From contig NZ_FNIG01000006.1 of NCBI RefSeq assembly GCF_900103915.1, positions 1 through 64,000 on the forward strand: 64,000 bases of DNA, read 5' to 3'. A program made the translations under genes and the position numbers. This stretch comes from Tenuibacillus multivorans (GTDB lineage Bacteria; Bacillota; Bacilli; Bacillales; Alkalibacillaceae). Under the pieces are notes generated by a model. That model was not told the DNA's origin and ran no database searches. It saw only the letters and a list, made by a program, of their open reading frames with translations. This document shows positions 26,480 to 37,064 of the stretch, piece by piece (positions within the stretch are counted from its first letter, which is position 1; each line of letters opens with the position of its first letter).

Positions 26480-27652
26480 TTATTCTAAATAAGGGACAAC
26501 TTCAACAGAATCCGTAAAAGTTTTAATTAATTCTTCTGTTTGTTCAAACCATTTTTTCGAATTCGCTAATTGATATTCGTTAACTTCTACTAATGGCATA
26601 ATGCTATAATCACTAAAATTTTGATATTGGTTATAGGTTGGCATCATTTTGGCATTTGATACCTTATGGGTAATCTTATTATTTTCGTGTATCGTTTTCG
26701 TTAATTCTATTTGCATAATAGAACCGATCAGTCGCTCCGTTCCAATTTGACCTGAAAGAAAGTTTCCTAATGAATAGGCGACAAAACTCTCCTGTCCGTC
26801 ATCAGAAGCAATCCAGTCCACAGGCTGCAGGACATGAGGATGATGGCCAATGATGACATCTGCACCATGACTCGATAATAATTCTGCTAAATACACTTGT
26901 TCATCGTTCGGGAGTGGTTGGTATTCATTGCCGAAATGCATACTAACAACGATAAAATCAGTTTTGGGATTTATGACTTCGATATCTTGTAAAATTTGCT
27001 CCTCATCGATTAAATTGACTAAATACTCCTTACCGGTCGGGACAGGAAGACCATTTGTGCCATACGTATAAGATAGGAATCCGACAGCAATTCCCTTTTT
27101 CTCGATAACACGCGGTTTATTTTGGTCGTCTGGGCTTTGATAGGCCCCAACATATTGAATACCAATTTCATTTAGATAATTTGTAGCATTTAATATGGCT
27201 TGTTCGCCACGATCAAGTGTATGATTATTAGCCATGCTGACAATATCAACCCCTACATTCTTCAACGTATCAGCTAATTGTTGAGGTGAATTAAATCGCG
27301 GGTAAGAGGATAGGCCGATTTCAGTTCCACCTAGTATTGTTTCTTGATTGGCAATTGTGATGTCAGCGTTATTTAAATAGTACTTAATATTTTCAAAGAT
27401 CGGATTAAAATCAAAGCCAGACTGAGTCCTTGCATCATTATAGATCGAGTTATGAATTAACAAATCCCCAATAGCGTTTAAGGTGATGGTCGATTCAAAG
27501 TATTTAGGCTCCGATAAATGATCTACCTCAATCCGGGGACTATTTTTCATGTTATTCGCAGCACTTTCATCATCATTGAACATGATAAAAGTAAAAATTA
27601 ATACAAATGTAAATGAAAATACAATAAATGCAACAACGGACGACTTTTTCAT
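26480..27652 (-). CDS. CapA-family (PGA_cap) phosphoesterase-like surface protein
   Basis: 390 residues from ATG 27652 behind AAAGGTG. An N-terminal membrane anchor (about 7-25) precedes the PGA_cap metallophosphatase-like domain with AIGDLLIH, ANQETILGG, MANNHTLDRG, VSMHFGNEYQ and IGHHPHVLQP, the metal-binding motifs of the family. Related to CapA/PgsA of poly-gamma-glutamate synthesis, but no capB/capC partners are near, so it is more likely one of the stand-alone paralogues with unknown substrate. Confidence 0.88.
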   Translation of the reverse strand: MKKSSVVAFIVFSFTFVLIFTFIMFNDDESAANNMKNSPRIEVDHLSEPKYFESTITLNAIGDLLIHNSIYNDARTQSGFDFNPIFENIKYYLNNADITIANQETILGGTEIGLSSYPRFNSPQQLADTLKNVGVDIVSMANNHTLDRGEQAILNATNYLNEIGIQYVGAYQSPDDQNKPRVIEKKGIAVGFLSYTYGTNGLPVPTGKEYLVNLIDEEQILQDIEVINPKTDFIVVSMHFGNEYQPLPNDEQVYLAELLSSHGADVIIGHHPHVLQPVDWIASDDGQESFVAYSLGNFLSGQIGTERLIGSIMQIELTKTIHENNKITHKVSNAKMMPTYNQYQNFSDYSIMPLVEVNEYQLANSKKWFEQTEELIKTFTDSVEVVPYLE

Positions 27653-27712
27653 ATGAGACACCTTTCTTACATAAGAGATTACTTATTATGTATTTTTGTA
27701 TACACTATATCA

Positions 27713-27746
27713 AAAAAGAGAGTCCTAACTTAACGGGGACTCTCAT
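27713..27746 (-). terminator. plsY terminator
   Basis: On the minus strand gagagtccccgtt...ggactctc forms a stem followed by TTTTTT, immediately after the plsY stop codon. Confidence 0.75.
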
Positions 27747-28328
27747 CTACAACCAATTTATTTTAGGTTCTGATTTATTCTTGATACGACGTATATTTGT
27801 ACGATGTCGATAAATCACAAAGCTTGCTAATAATACTGTAACAATAATCAGGCCTAAATCTTGCATGATGACAGATACAATGACAGCGATAATCCCTGTT
27901 AACATCGAAGCTAACGATACATATTTAGAGAGTTTTAAGAAACCAAAAAACGATAATATAAGTATAGCAAATAATAATGGACTAACACCTAATAAAACCC
28001 CACCAGATGTAGCAACTGCTTTACCACCACGGAATTTTGCAAATAAAGGGTAGGTATGTCCTAAAACGGCAAAAGCCCCAACAATAAGTGGTTCAAGAGA
28101 TGGTGCCAAAAGACGTACGATTACAATGGCAGCTGTTCCTTTCAAGATATCCATTATCGTAACCATTAAGCCGGCTTTTACTCCAAGCACTCGGAAAGTA
28201 TTTGTACCTCCTAAATTACCACTCCCATGTTCTCGTATATCGATTCGATAAAAAAGTTTACCAATGATTAACGCAGATGGAATAGAACCTAATAAATAAG
28301 CGATGATAGCAAAAATGATATATTCCAT
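27747..28328 (-). CDS. plsY: PlsY, acyl-phosphate:glycerol-3-phosphate acyltransferase
   Basis: 193 residues, five membrane helices. Family motifs [12 protein letters not shown] near the start, [18 protein letters not shown], and [16 protein letters not shown] are intact. It acylates glycerol-3-phosphate from acyl phosphate, the first membrane step of phospholipid synthesis. This is B. subtilis yneS, next to yneT and parEC as expected. Confidence 0.96.
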   Translation of the reverse strand: MEYIIFAIIAYLLGSIPSALIIGKLFYRIDIREHGSGNLGGTNTFRVLGVKAGLMVTIMDILKGTAAIVIVRLLAPSLEPLIVGAFAVLGHTYPLFAKFRGGKAVATSGGVLLGVSPLLFAILILSFFGFLKLSKYVSLASMLTGIIAVIVSVIMQDLGLIIVTVLLASFVIYRHRTNIRRIKNKSEPKINWL

Positions 28329-28498
28329 ATTGTTTGATCCTCCACAAGGTTTATTAGCTTATTATATTCTAACAAATGATTAGTCAATAAAGAAGAAGAA
28401 TTTTAAGTTTTAGCAGCGCGCGAAAAGTCATCAATTGAGAATTTATTCAAAAAAAGCTATGCTATTGACAAGAGCACTCTTAAAGGAGGACGGTTTTG

Positions 28499-28921
28499 AT
28501 GCAAAATCCAAATAATGAAGAATTAAAAGATTTATTGGAAAATACTAAAACGATTGCTGTCGTTGGGTTGTCTGATAATCCAAGTCGAACAAGCTATCAA
28601 ATCTCAAAAATCATGCAAGATCAAGGTTATAAAATTATACCGGTAAATCCTAATGTCAATGAAGTTTTAGGAGAAAAAGCTTATGATTCACTAAAGAATG
28701 TTGAGGAATCAATCGATATAGTTAATGTGTTTAGAAGATCAGAGTTTTTAATGGATGTCGCACAGGATGCTATTGAAACAGATTGCAAAGTATTCTGGGC
28801 TCAACTAGGTGTTTCTGATGAAAAAGCCTATGAACTCTTGAAAGAACACGATTTTACCGTCATAATGGATTTATGTATTAAGGTCGTGCATTCGGTGACA
28901 ATAGGGAATCGAAACGGTTAG
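28499..28921 (+). CDS. yneT: CoA-binding (Rossmann) protein YneT/YccU
   Basis: 140 residues, ATG 28499 behind AAAGGAGG; TTG 28496 immediately before is less likely. The CoA_binding domain shows TIAVVGLSDNPSRTSYQIS, VNPNVNEVLGEKAYDSL and IVNVFRRSEF. The fold binds CoA or a nucleotide as a single domain, precise role unknown. Same position before parE as in B. subtilis. Confidence 0.92.
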   Translation: MQNPNNEELKDLLENTKTIAVVGLSDNPSRTSYQISKIMQDQGYKIIPVNPNVNEVLGEKAYDSLKNVEESIDIVNVFRRSEFLMDVAQDAIETDCKVFWAQLGVSDEKAYELLKEHDFTVIMDLCIKVVHSVTIGNRNG

Positions 28922-29013
28922 TTTGAGGAAATCTCTGTTTTTGAACAGGGATTTTCTTCACTTATAACGAATGATTTAAAAAGAAATAATCCTATGAGAA
29001 AGGGGTCGTACGA

Positions 29014-30966
29014 TTGGCTCAAATCAATCAAGCTTATAATGATGATTCAATTCAAGTATTAGAAGGATTAGATGCAGTTAGGAAGCGGCCTGGTATGTAT
29101 ATCGGGAGTACTGACCATCGCGGCTTGCATCATTTAGTCTATGAAATAGTGGATAATGCGGTCGATGAGGCTTTAGCCGGTCACGGTGATAAAATTCATG
29201 TCACCATACATAAAGACGAGTCAATCACCGTAAAAGATGAAGGAAGAGGAATGCCTACTGGATTACATAAAACAGGAAAGCCAACTCCTGAAGTCATTTT
29301 TACGGTCTTACACGCAGGTGGTAAATTTGGTCAAGGTGGTTACAAAACAAGTGGTGGTCTCCACGGTGTAGGGGCATCAGTTGTTAACGCATTGTCTGAA
29401 TGGTTAGAAGTTATCATCTGCCGTGATGGCACCAAACATTATCAACGATTTGAAAATGGTGGTAACCCGGTAACTGGTCTTGAAAACAAGGGCAACACAA
29501 ATAAATCAGGAACCAACATACGATTTAAACCAGATCCATCGATTTTCTCAAATATAAATTATCAATTTGAGATTTTATCAGAACGATTACGGGAAGCCGC
29601 ATTCTTATTAAAAGGTATCGAGATTATTTTAAAAGATGAAAGGCATGGCCATGAAGAATCCTATCAATATCCGGATGGGCTTGAATCGTTTGTCGCTTAT
29701 TTAAACGAAGAGAAGGATGGCCTTCACCACGTTATTTCCTTTGAAGGGGAACAAAAAGGAATCGAATTAGACTTCGCATTCCAATACAATGATGGCTATT
29801 CGGAAAGTATTCTATCGTTTGTTAATAATGTGCGTACAAAAGATGGTGGGACTCATGAATCAGGGGCTAAAACAGCTATCACCCGAGCCTTCAATGATTA
29901 TGCTAGAAAGATGCAATTGTTGAAGGAAAAGGATAAAAATCTAGACGGTAATGACATTCGTGAAGGTTTTACAGCGGTTATTTCTACACGTATTCCAGAA
30001 CAATTGCTGCAATTTGAAGGACAAACGAAGAGTAAGCTAGGTTCTCCTGAAGCTAGAAGTGTGGTTGAAAGCATAGTTTCCGAGCAACTAGCATACTTTC
30101 TTGAAGAAAATCCAGATGTCTCGAAAATGCTGATTAAAAAAGCAGTTAGTGCCAGAGACGCAAGAGAGGCGGCTCGAAAAGCTAGGGAAGATGCTCGAAA
30201 TGGCAAGAAACGAAAAAAGAAAGATTCCATTCTAAGCGGAAAGTTAACACCAGCTCAATCTAAAAATCCTCAAAAAAATGAATTATTTTTAGTCGAGGGG
30301 GATTCAGCTGGAGGTTCAGCGAAACAAGGGCGAGACCGTCGTTTTCAAGCTATTCTTCCTTTACGTGGTAAAGTTATTAATACCGAAAAAGCTAAAATAG
30401 ATGATATTTTCAAAAACGAAGAGATTGCGACGATTGTGCATACCATCAATGCTGGGATTGGCGCGGACTTTAATCTAGAAGATGCTCAATATGATAAAGT
30501 CATTATTATGACAGATGCTGATACTGATGGTGCACATATTCAAGTTCTATTATTAACTTTCTTTTACCGTTACATGAGACAATTAATCGAACAAGGCCGA
30601 GTATATATTGCCCTACCACCTTTATTTAAAGTGTCAAAAGGAAAAGGCAAAAAGCTTAAAGAGGATTATGCTTGGGACGAAGGTGAAATGCAAAAACTCC
30701 TAAAAGAATATAAAAGTGGTTATACCATTCAACGCTATAAAGGTCTTGGTGAAATGAATGCTGATCAGTTATGGGAGACGACCATGGACCCTGAAACGAG
30801 AACATTAATCCGTGTCACCATTGAAGATGTTGCTCGTGCAGAGCGTCGAGTAACCACTCTCATGGGGGATAAAGTTGAACCAAGGCGTAAATGGATTGAA
30901 ACGAATGTTGCCTTTGGTATGGAGGAAGACGATACCATTTTAGACAATGAAAGATTGCATAGCTAG
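29014..30966 (+). CDS. parE: DNA topoisomerase IV subunit B
   Basis: 650 residues; TTG start 29014 behind AAAGGGG. The GHKL ATPase domain has EIVDNAVDEALAG and GGLHGVGASVVNALS, and the Toprim domain EGDSAGGSAKQGRDR with DADTDGAHI. Decatenates daughter chromosomes with ParC. Length and the ParE-type neighbour distinguish it from GyrB. Confidence 0.97.
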   Translation: MAQINQAYNDDSIQVLEGLDAVRKRPGMYIGSTDHRGLHHLVYEIVDNAVDEALAGHGDKIHVTIHKDESITVKDEGRGMPTGLHKTGKPTPEVIFTVLHAGGKFGQGGYKTSGGLHGVGASVVNALSEWLEVIICRDGTKHYQRFENGGNPVTGLENKGNTNKSGTNIRFKPDPSIFSNINYQFEILSERLREAAFLLKGIEIILKDERHGHEESYQYPDGLESFVAYLNEEKDGLHHVISFEGEQKGIELDFAFQYNDGYSESILSFVNNVRTKDGGTHESGAKTAITRAFNDYARKMQLLKEKDKNLDGNDIREGFTAVISTRIPEQLLQFEGQTKSKLGSPEARSVVESIVSEQLAYFLEENPDVSKMLIKKAVSARDAREAARKAREDARNGKKRKKKDSILSGKLTPAQSKNPQKNELFLVEGDSAGGSAKQGRDRRFQAILPLRGKVINTEKAKIDDIFKNEEIATIVHTINAGIGADFNLEDAQYDKVIIMTDADTDGAHIQVLLLTFFYRYMRQLIEQGRVYIALPPLFKVSKGKGKKLKEDYAWDEGEMQKLLKEYKSGYTIQRYKGLGEMNADQLWETTMDPETRTLIRVTIEDVARAERRVTTLMGDKVEPRRKWIETNVAFGMEEDDTILDNERLHS

Positions 30967-30978
30967 GAGGAAGGTACG

Positions 30979-33429
30979 TTGGCAGAACAAGCGAAATATT
31001 TAGATTTACCATTAGAAGAAGTCATTGGTGACCGATTTGGTCGTTATAGTAAATACATCATTCAAGATCGTGCCCTACCAGATGCACGTGATGGGCTTAA
31101 ACCAGTACAGCGACGTATTTTATATGCAATGCATCAAGAACGTAATACTCATGACAAACCGTTTCGTAAATCGGCAAAAACGGTTGGGACGGTTATAGGG
31201 AATTACCATCCGCATGGGGATTCGTCTGTTTATGAAGCCTTAGTGCGTATGAGTCAAACTTGGAAAGTACGACAAGAATTAGTCGAAATGCATGGTAATA
31301 ACGGTAGTATCGATGGAGATCCCCCTGCTGCTATGCGTTATACGGAAGCGCGTCTTTCAGGTATTGCATCTGAACTATTAAGAGATATTGAAAAGGATAC
31401 TCTTGAATTTATTCCTAACTTTGATGATACGGATTTTGAAGCCGTCGTTTTACCTGCCAAATTCCCAAACCTTTTAGTGAATGGTTCGACAGGTATATCT
31501 TCAGGTTATGCAACAGATATTCCACCCCATAATCTATCAGAAGTGATCGATACGATAATTAAAAGAATTGAAAAACCTACTTCGGATATCGATGAATTAA
31601 TGAAGACGTTGCCTGGCCCTGATTTTCCTACTGGTGGTATCATCCAAGGTGCTGATGGTATTAAAAAAGCCTATGAATCAGGTAGAGGGAAAATCGTTAT
31701 TCGTGGTTTAGCAGAGATTGAACCCATTCGTGGTGGCAAAGAACAAATCGTCATTACGGAGCTACCTTTTGAGGTAAATAAAGCTAATTTAGTTAAGAAG
31801 ATGGATGAGCTTCGCATTGAGAGGAAAGTTGAAGGTATTTCAGAAGTACGAGATGAAACAGATCGTACCGGTTTAAGAATTGTTATAGAATTAAAGAAAG
31901 ATGCTGATAGTACAGGTGTTTTAAACTACTTATATAAAAATACAGATTTACAAATCTCCTATAATTTCAATATGGTTGCAATCGCGAATAAAACACCCCA
32001 GCTGATGAACTTAACTCAAATGCTGGATGCTTACATTGAACATCAGCGAGATGTTGTCGAACGACAAACGAAATTTGATCTTAAAAAAGCTAAAGATCGA
32101 GCACATATAGTTAAGGGACTAATCTATGCGATTTCAATTTTAGATGACCTCATTGCGACGATTCGATCTTCTAATGATAAAAAACATGCTAAAGAACAGC
32201 TTATGGAAAAATATGATTTTAGCGAGAAACAAGCGGAGGCAATTGTAACTTTACAGCTTTATCGCTTAACGAATACCGACATAACGGAATTAGAAAAAGA
32301 AGCTGAAGAATTAAAGAAAAGTATAGACGAATTATCTGCCATTCTAGATGATGAAAAAAAGCTTCTACAAGTTATTAAGAAAGATTTAAAAAAAGTTAAG
32401 AAAACTTATCAAACAGAACGAAGAACTCAAATTCAATCGGAAATTGAGGACATTAAAATTAATCTTGAAGTGATGGTTCCATCTGAAGATGTCGTGGTTT
32501 CAGTCACCAAAGAAGGCTATGTTAAACGAACGAGTATCCGTTCTTACAGCGCTTCTAATATAGACGATTTGCAAAAGAAAGATGACGACCGGCTACTTCA
32601 TTTAATGGAGATCAACACGACAGATACCTTATTGTTGTTTACCAATAAAGGCCAATATTTATTTTTACCAGTGCACGAACTACCAGATATCAAGTGGAAA
32701 GACATGGGGCAGCACATCGCTAATATCATACCAGTCGACCGTGATGAAAAGATTATCAAAGCAATGCCAGTCCGTGATTTCAATGAAGAAAACTATGTCT
32801 TATCGATTACGAAAAACGGAATGATTAAAAAATCCGAGTTAAAATCATATCAGGTACAGCGATACTCAAAACCAATGACGGCCATAAAACTTAAAAATGA
32901 TGATGAAGTTGTCAATGTTCATTTAACCAATGGACATCAAGATATTTTCTTAGCTTCCGATACGGGATACGGGTTATGGTTCCATGAAGATGAGTTAAAA
33001 TCAGTTGGGATTAAAACAGCTGGCGTAATATCAATGAAGTTAAAAGATGGCGAACACGTTGTGAACGGTGAGGTCTTTGATGACATGCAGTCACCTTCAC
33101 TGTTTGTTGTGACACAACGCGGTGCGTGTAAGCGAATGAGTATTTCCGAATTTGAACAAAACTCACGAGCTAAACGAGGTTTAATTATGCTTCGTGAATT
33201 AAAACGAAGTCCTCACCGGATAGTTGGGTTTCATCTCGTCAATGATGATGCTTCCATTTTACTTGAGACGGAACAAGGTACGATCAAACAAGTTTTACCG
33301 CTTGAATTTAGGGAAAGTGACCGTTACAGTAATGGATCCTTTGTGATTGATACGGATGAAAAAGGAGAAGTCATACAAACTCAGGTTGAACCTATTTATC
33401 AAAAACATTTTGAGGAAATTGATTCTTAA
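30979..33429 (+). CDS. parC: DNA topoisomerase IV subunit A
   Basis: 816 residues; TTG start 30979 behind AGGAGGAAGG, 12 bases after parE. Breakage-reunion Tyr is Tyr121 ([11 protein letters not shown]). The quinolone region reads [17 protein letters not shown], with Ser and Glu at the positions usually changed in resistant strains, so it looks wild type. The C-terminal beta-pinwheel domain is present. Forms the ParC2ParE2 enzyme. Confidence 0.97.
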   Translation: MAEQAKYLDLPLEEVIGDRFGRYSKYIIQDRALPDARDGLKPVQRRILYAMHQERNTHDKPFRKSAKTVGTVIGNYHPHGDSSVYEALVRMSQTWKVRQELVEMHGNNGSIDGDPPAAMRYTEARLSGIASELLRDIEKDTLEFIPNFDDTDFEAVVLPAKFPNLLVNGSTGISSGYATDIPPHNLSEVIDTIIKRIEKPTSDIDELMKTLPGPDFPTGGIIQGADGIKKAYESGRGKIVIRGLAEIEPIRGGKEQIVITELPFEVNKANLVKKMDELRIERKVEGISEVRDETDRTGLRIVIELKKDADSTGVLNYLYKNTDLQISYNFNMVAIANKTPQLMNLTQMLDAYIEHQRDVVERQTKFDLKKAKDRAHIVKGLIYAISILDDLIATIRSSNDKKHAKEQLMEKYDFSEKQAEAIVTLQLYRLTNTDITELEKEAEELKKSIDELSAILDDEKKLLQVIKKDLKKVKKTYQTERRTQIQSEIEDIKINLEVMVPSEDVVVSVTKEGYVKRTSIRSYSASNIDDLQKKDDDRLLHLMEINTTDTLLLFTNKGQYLFLPVHELPDIKWKDMGQHIANIIPVDRDEKIIKAMPVRDFNEENYVLSITKNGMIKKSELKSYQVQRYSKPMTAIKLKNDDEVVNVHLTNGHQDIFLASDTGYGLWFHEDELKSVGIKTAGVISMKLKDGEHVVNGEVFDDMQSPSLFVVTQRGACKRMSISEFEQNSRAKRGLIMLRELKRSPHRIVGFHLVNDDASILLETEQGTIKQVLPLEFRESDRYSNGSFVIDTDEKGEVIQTQVEPIYQKHFEEIDS

Positions 33430-33437
33430 CTTATTCG

Positions 33438-33467
33438 ATAGCGAGGCGTACCCTCGCTATTTTTTTA
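33438..33467 (+). terminator. parEC terminator
   Basis: atagcgagg cgta ccctcgctat stem followed by seven T residues, ending the conserved backbone block. Confidence 0.85.
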
Positions 33468-33531
33468 CACAAAAGTTATTTGATATTTAAAAAAATTGTG
33501 ATAAGATATTATCAAAAGATAGGAGGGAGCT

Positions 33532-34155
33532 ATGTCGGAATTACGCGAAAAAATTATTGAAACTTCTTTACAATTATTCTCTGAAAGAGGTTTTCACGGT
33601 GTAACGGTTAACGACATCGTTGAACATTGCAAGACATCTAAAGGTGGCTTTTACCATCACTTCAAATCAAAAGATGAATTACTATATGTCATTCATGATA
33701 CATTTATATCATACGTATTAAATGAAGCAAATAGAGCAAAAAAGCGTTATGACAGACCGATTTTCCAGCTCCACGAAATGTTGAAATCGCTCGTACGTGT
33801 TTATGATTTATACAATGAACATATTGTCGTGTTTAATCAAGAGAACAAATATTTAAAACAAGAATATGAAGTACTCATTAAACGTAAACGTGATGACTAT
33901 AAAGAAATTTTAAAAGAAGTGATCCAAGAAGGCCAAGAATTGAATGACATAAGAAAGGAATTACCAACGACGATTACCAGTATGTCAGTATTAGGGATGG
34001 TTAACTGGACGTATCAATGGTATAAAAAAGATGGACCCAAAACAATTGACCAAATCGCATCTACTTACATAGACATCATTTTTAAAGGGTTATTAACAGA
34101 AGAGGCACTAGAAGAATATGAAAGGTCTAAATTATCAAAAGAATTGGTTTTTTAG
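33532..34155 (+). CDS. TetR-family regulator of the leucine/isovalerate operon
   Basis: 207 residues. The N-terminal helix-turn-helix reads RGFHGVTVNDIVEHCKTSKG then GFYHHFKSKDELLY, typical of TetR. The C-terminal ligand domain resembles acyl-CoA-sensing members (FadR-like). It stands directly before the catabolic operon, whose promoter has a palindrome, so it probably represses it until an acyl-CoA intermediate binds (inference). Its own promoter region has TGATAAGATATTATCA at 33499-33514, a different palindrome. AGGAGGGAG precedes the start. Confidence 0.88.
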   Translation: MSELREKIIETSLQLFSERGFHGVTVNDIVEHCKTSKGGFYHHFKSKDELLYVIHDTFISYVLNEANRAKKRYDRPIFQLHEMLKSLVRVYDLYNEHIVVFNQENKYLKQEYEVLIKRKRDDYKEILKEVIQEGQELNDIRKELPTTITSMSVLGMVNWTYQWYKKDGPKTIDQIASTYIDIIFKGLLTEEALEEYERSKLSKELVF

Positions 34156-34174
34156 ATTTTTATTTAATCGCTTG

Positions 34175-34189
34175 TCGAAAGCGTTTTCA
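34175..34189 (+). promoter_or_regulatory. probable cre (CcpA) site before the leucine catabolic operon
   Basis: TCGAAAGCGTTTTCA fits the cre consensus WTGNAANCGNWNNCW at all defined positions except the second. It lies 14 bases before the TetR-type palindrome, as expected for carbon catabolite repression of amino-acid degradation. It overlaps TTGTCGAAA, a perfect 0A-box sequence. Confidence 0.6.
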
Positions 34190-34202
34190 TTTCGTCCAAA
34201 AC

Positions 34203-34226
34203 AGACCAACTAGTCGGTCTATAATA
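34203..34226 (+). promoter_or_regulatory. TetR-type operator overlapping the operon promoter
   Basis: Palindrome agaccaactagtcggtct (34203-34220, one mismatch pair) is followed directly by TATAAT (34221-34226), the -10 box. A bound dimer would cover the promoter. The likely binder is the TetR protein encoded just upstream. Confidence 0.65.
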
Positions 34227-34243
34227 TAAGGGGGATGACAAAG

Positions 34244-35386
34244 ATGAATTTTGAACTAACAAAAGAACAGGAAATGATTAAAAAAATGGTTCGGGATTTT
34301 GCAGATGAAAAAATCGCACCACGTGCCATTGATATTGATGTGAATGCTGATTTTCCTGAAGATATTTTTAAGGAAATGGGTGAGCTTGGGTTATTAGGCA
34401 TTCCTTTCCCTGAAGAAGATGGTGGTTCCGGTGGTGATACAGTTTCATATGCTTTAGCTGCTGAAGAAATTGCCCGCGTTTGTGGAAGTACAGGGTTAAG
34501 CTATGCTGCAGCCATATCATTAGGTGCGAGCCCAGTCTATTATTTCGGTACAGTAGAACAAAAAGATAAATTTTTGAAACCGCTTGCAGAAGGTAAAGCG
34601 TTAGGTTCCTTTGGTTTAACTGAACCAAATGCCGGATCTGATGCAGGAGGAACTAAAACAACAGCGAAATTAGAAGGTAATGACTATGTGATTAATGGTG
34701 AAAAATGTTTTATTACCAATGCATCCTACGCACAGCAAATTATTGTTACAGCTGTAACAGGTAAAGATGACCGTGGTAAAAATATCATTTCGGCGATCAT
34801 CGTGCCAACTGATGCAGATGGTCTAACCATCACCGATAACTACGACAAAATGGGTGTACGCGGGTCGAACACTGCCGAAATTGTATTAGAGGATGTTCGC
34901 GTACCGAAGGAGAATTTATTAGGTGACCCAGATCAAGGTTTTAAACAATTTCTACACACATTAGATGGTGGAAGAATTTCTATTGCCGCACTAGGTGTAG
35001 GGATTGCTCAAGCTTCCCTTGATAAGGCATTAGCTTATGCTAAAGAACGTAAGCAATTTGGTCAGTCTATATCTAAATTTCAAGCCATACAATTTAAATT
35101 AGCGGATATGGCAATGGAAGTTGAATTAGCTCGTAATATGGTATTAAAAGCAGCCTGGTTAAAAGACCAAGGTAAAAATTTCACTAAAGAAGCAGCGTAC
35201 GCTAAACTATTCGCTTCTGAAACAGCATCACGTTCCGCGAATCAAGCCATTCAAATTCACGGTGGCTATGGTTATATGCGCGAGTATGAGGTGGAACGTT
35301 ATTTAAGAGATGCTAAATTACTAGAAATCGGTGAAGGGACTTCTGAGGTTCAGCGCTTGGTTATTGCTAGACAATTGGGTTGCTAA
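34244..35386 (+). CDS. yngJ: acyl-CoA dehydrogenase (YngJ-like, isovaleryl/short-chain)
   Basis: 380 residues from ATG 34244; the ATG at 34235 is too close to the AAGGGGG site. FAD enzyme with SFGLTEPNAGSDAGG, GRISIAALGVGIAQ and IQIHGGYGYMREY. First gene of an operon matching B. subtilis yngJIH-yngHB-yngGFE for leucine degradation, so isovaleryl-CoA oxidation is the likely step. The catalytic Glu is at the usual short/medium-chain position (Glu364 in GEGTSEVQR), whereas classic isovaleryl-CoA dehydrogenase has Gly there, so substrate range may differ. Confidence 0.93.
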   Translation: MNFELTKEQEMIKKMVRDFADEKIAPRAIDIDVNADFPEDIFKEMGELGLLGIPFPEEDGGSGGDTVSYALAAEEIARVCGSTGLSYAAAISLGASPVYYFGTVEQKDKFLKPLAEGKALGSFGLTEPNAGSDAGGTKTTAKLEGNDYVINGEKCFITNASYAQQIIVTAVTGKDDRGKNIISAIIVPTDADGLTITDNYDKMGVRGSNTAEIVLEDVRVPKENLLGDPDQGFKQFLHTLDGGRISIAALGVGIAQASLDKALAYAKERKQFGQSISKFQAIQFKLADMAMEVELARNMVLKAAWLKDQGKNFTKEAAYAKLFASETASRSANQAIQIHGGYGYMREYEVERYLRDAKLLEIGEGTSEVQRLVIARQLGC

Positions 35387-35410
35387 TCATAAATAGGGAG
35401 GTATTCATGT

Positions 35411-37051
35411 ATGGCATTACTAGATTTGACGATTGGAGAATTATTGGAAAGGAAGGTGAAAGAGCACCCAGACCATGAAGCTGTTGTATACCCCGAAAGA
35501 GGCATACGCTGGTCTTATCGAGAGTTCGATCAGCAGGTTAACCAGGCGGCAAAAGGCTTTATGGCTTTAGGAATTGAAAAAGGTGATCACGTTGCCATTT
35601 GGTCGGATAACAAACCCGAATGGGTAACATCACAATTCGCATCGGGAAAAATGGGTGCTGTTCTAGTAACGGTAAACACTAGCTATCAAGTGCAGGAGCT
35701 TGAGTATTTGTTACAGCAATCAGATGCCACAACCCTAATTCTTGCCGAAACATTTAAAGGCACTTCCTATCTAGATATTTTATATGAAGTCATTCCAGAA
35801 TTAGAAACGAGTAAAAAAGGTGAATTACAATCTAGTAAACTTCCTAAATTAAAAAATATCGTCGTCTTAAGTGAAAAGCAATACCCGGGCTGTTATAACT
35901 GGAATGATCTAATTCAGCTAGGTGAACGTGTGACAGATCAAGAATTAGACGAACGACATAAGACATTAAACTATAGAGATGTCATTAACATGCAGTACAC
36001 ATCAGGTACAACTGGTTTTCCAAAAGGCGTTATGCTCTCCCACTATAATATTGTCAACAATGGAAATCTGGTGGCGGATTGTATAGAATTGACAAAATCA
36101 GATCGCTTATGTATTCCAGTTCCATTTTTCCATTGTTTCGGCTGTGTTATGGGTACTTTAGCTACAGTGGCTAAAGGGGCAACGATGGTGATCATTGAAC
36201 AATTTGATCCAGAAAAAGTATTAGAAGCTGTTGACCGTGAAAAATGCACAGCATTACATGGTGTACCAACGATGTTTATTGCTGAACTTAATCACCCTAA
36301 TTTTGACCAATATGATTTATCACATTTACGTACAGGGATTATGGCCGGCTCCAATTGCCCAATGGAAGTTATGAAATCTGTGATGGATAAAATGGGTATT
36401 TCAGAAATTACGATTGCATATGGCCAAACCGAATCTTCACCCGTTATTACCCAAACCCGTACGGATGATCCAATTGAATTACGCGTTAAAAGCGTAGGAA
36501 AAGCGCATCCAAACGTAGAAGTTAAAATCATTCATCCTGGTACCGACGATGAAGTACCTCCTAACACACCAGGCGAATTATGCACGCGTGGTTACCTCGT
36601 CATGGAAGGCTATTATAATAATGAGGAAGCAACCCAGGCAGCTATTGACAACGAAGGCTGGTTGCACACAGGGGATATTGCAGTTATGGACGAAAATGGC
36701 TACGTTGAAGTAACGGGACGCATGAAAGACATGGTGATACGTGGCGGTGAAAATATTTATCCACGTGAAATAGAAGAGTTCTTATATACACACCCAGATA
36801 TTTTAGATGTTCAAGTCATCGGCATACCTGATCCAAAATATGGCGAGGAATTAATGGCTTGGATCATCACTAAAAAACAATCAAAACTAACAGCTGATGA
36901 AGTTCGTGAATTTTGTAAAGGAAAAATCGCCTATTATAAAATTCCGAAGTACGTTGAATTTACGGATGAATACCCAATGACAGCTAGCGGTAAAATACAA
37001 AAATTCAAATTAAGAGAAAAAGCAAAAGAACTCATCGTGCAAAACAAATAA
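35411..37051 (+). CDS. yngI: AMP-forming acyl-CoA ligase (YngI-like)
   Basis: 546 residues, ANL superfamily. P loop YTSGTTGFPKGVMLSH, adenylation motif YGQTESSPV, hinge GRMKDMVIRGGENIYPREIE and the C-terminal lysine in YPMTASGKIQKFKLRE. It activates a carboxylic acid to its CoA ester; in this operon a branched short-chain acid such as isovalerate is likely. Related to acetoacetyl-CoA synthetases too. Start 35411 follows GGGAGG. Confidence 0.92.
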   Translation: MALLDLTIGELLERKVKEHPDHEAVVYPERGIRWSYREFDQQVNQAAKGFMALGIEKGDHVAIWSDNKPEWVTSQFASGKMGAVLVTVNTSYQVQELEYLLQQSDATTLILAETFKGTSYLDILYEVIPELETSKKGELQSSKLPKLKNIVVLSEKQYPGCYNWNDLIQLGERVTDQELDERHKTLNYRDVINMQYTSGTTGFPKGVMLSHYNIVNNGNLVADCIELTKSDRLCIPVPFFHCFGCVMGTLATVAKGATMVIIEQFDPEKVLEAVDREKCTALHGVPTMFIAELNHPNFDQYDLSHLRTGIMAGSNCPMEVMKSVMDKMGISEITIAYGQTESSPVITQTRTDDPIELRVKSVGKAHPNVEVKIIHPGTDDEVPPNTPGELCTRGYLVMEGYYNNEEATQAAIDNEGWLHTGDIAVMDENGYVEVTGRMKDMVIRGGENIYPREIEEFLYTHPDILDVQVIGIPDPKYGEELMAWIITKKQSKLTADEVREFCKGKIAYYKIPKYVEFTDEYPMTASGKIQKFKLREKAKELIVQNK

Positions 37052-37064
37052 TAGGGGAGATTCC

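Noticed and set aside
33499-33514. TGATAAGATATTATCA palindrome as the TetR autoregulatory site
   Set aside because: Its sequence is unrelated to the operator at 34203-34220, so binding by the same protein is doubtful; mentioned only in the gene entry.
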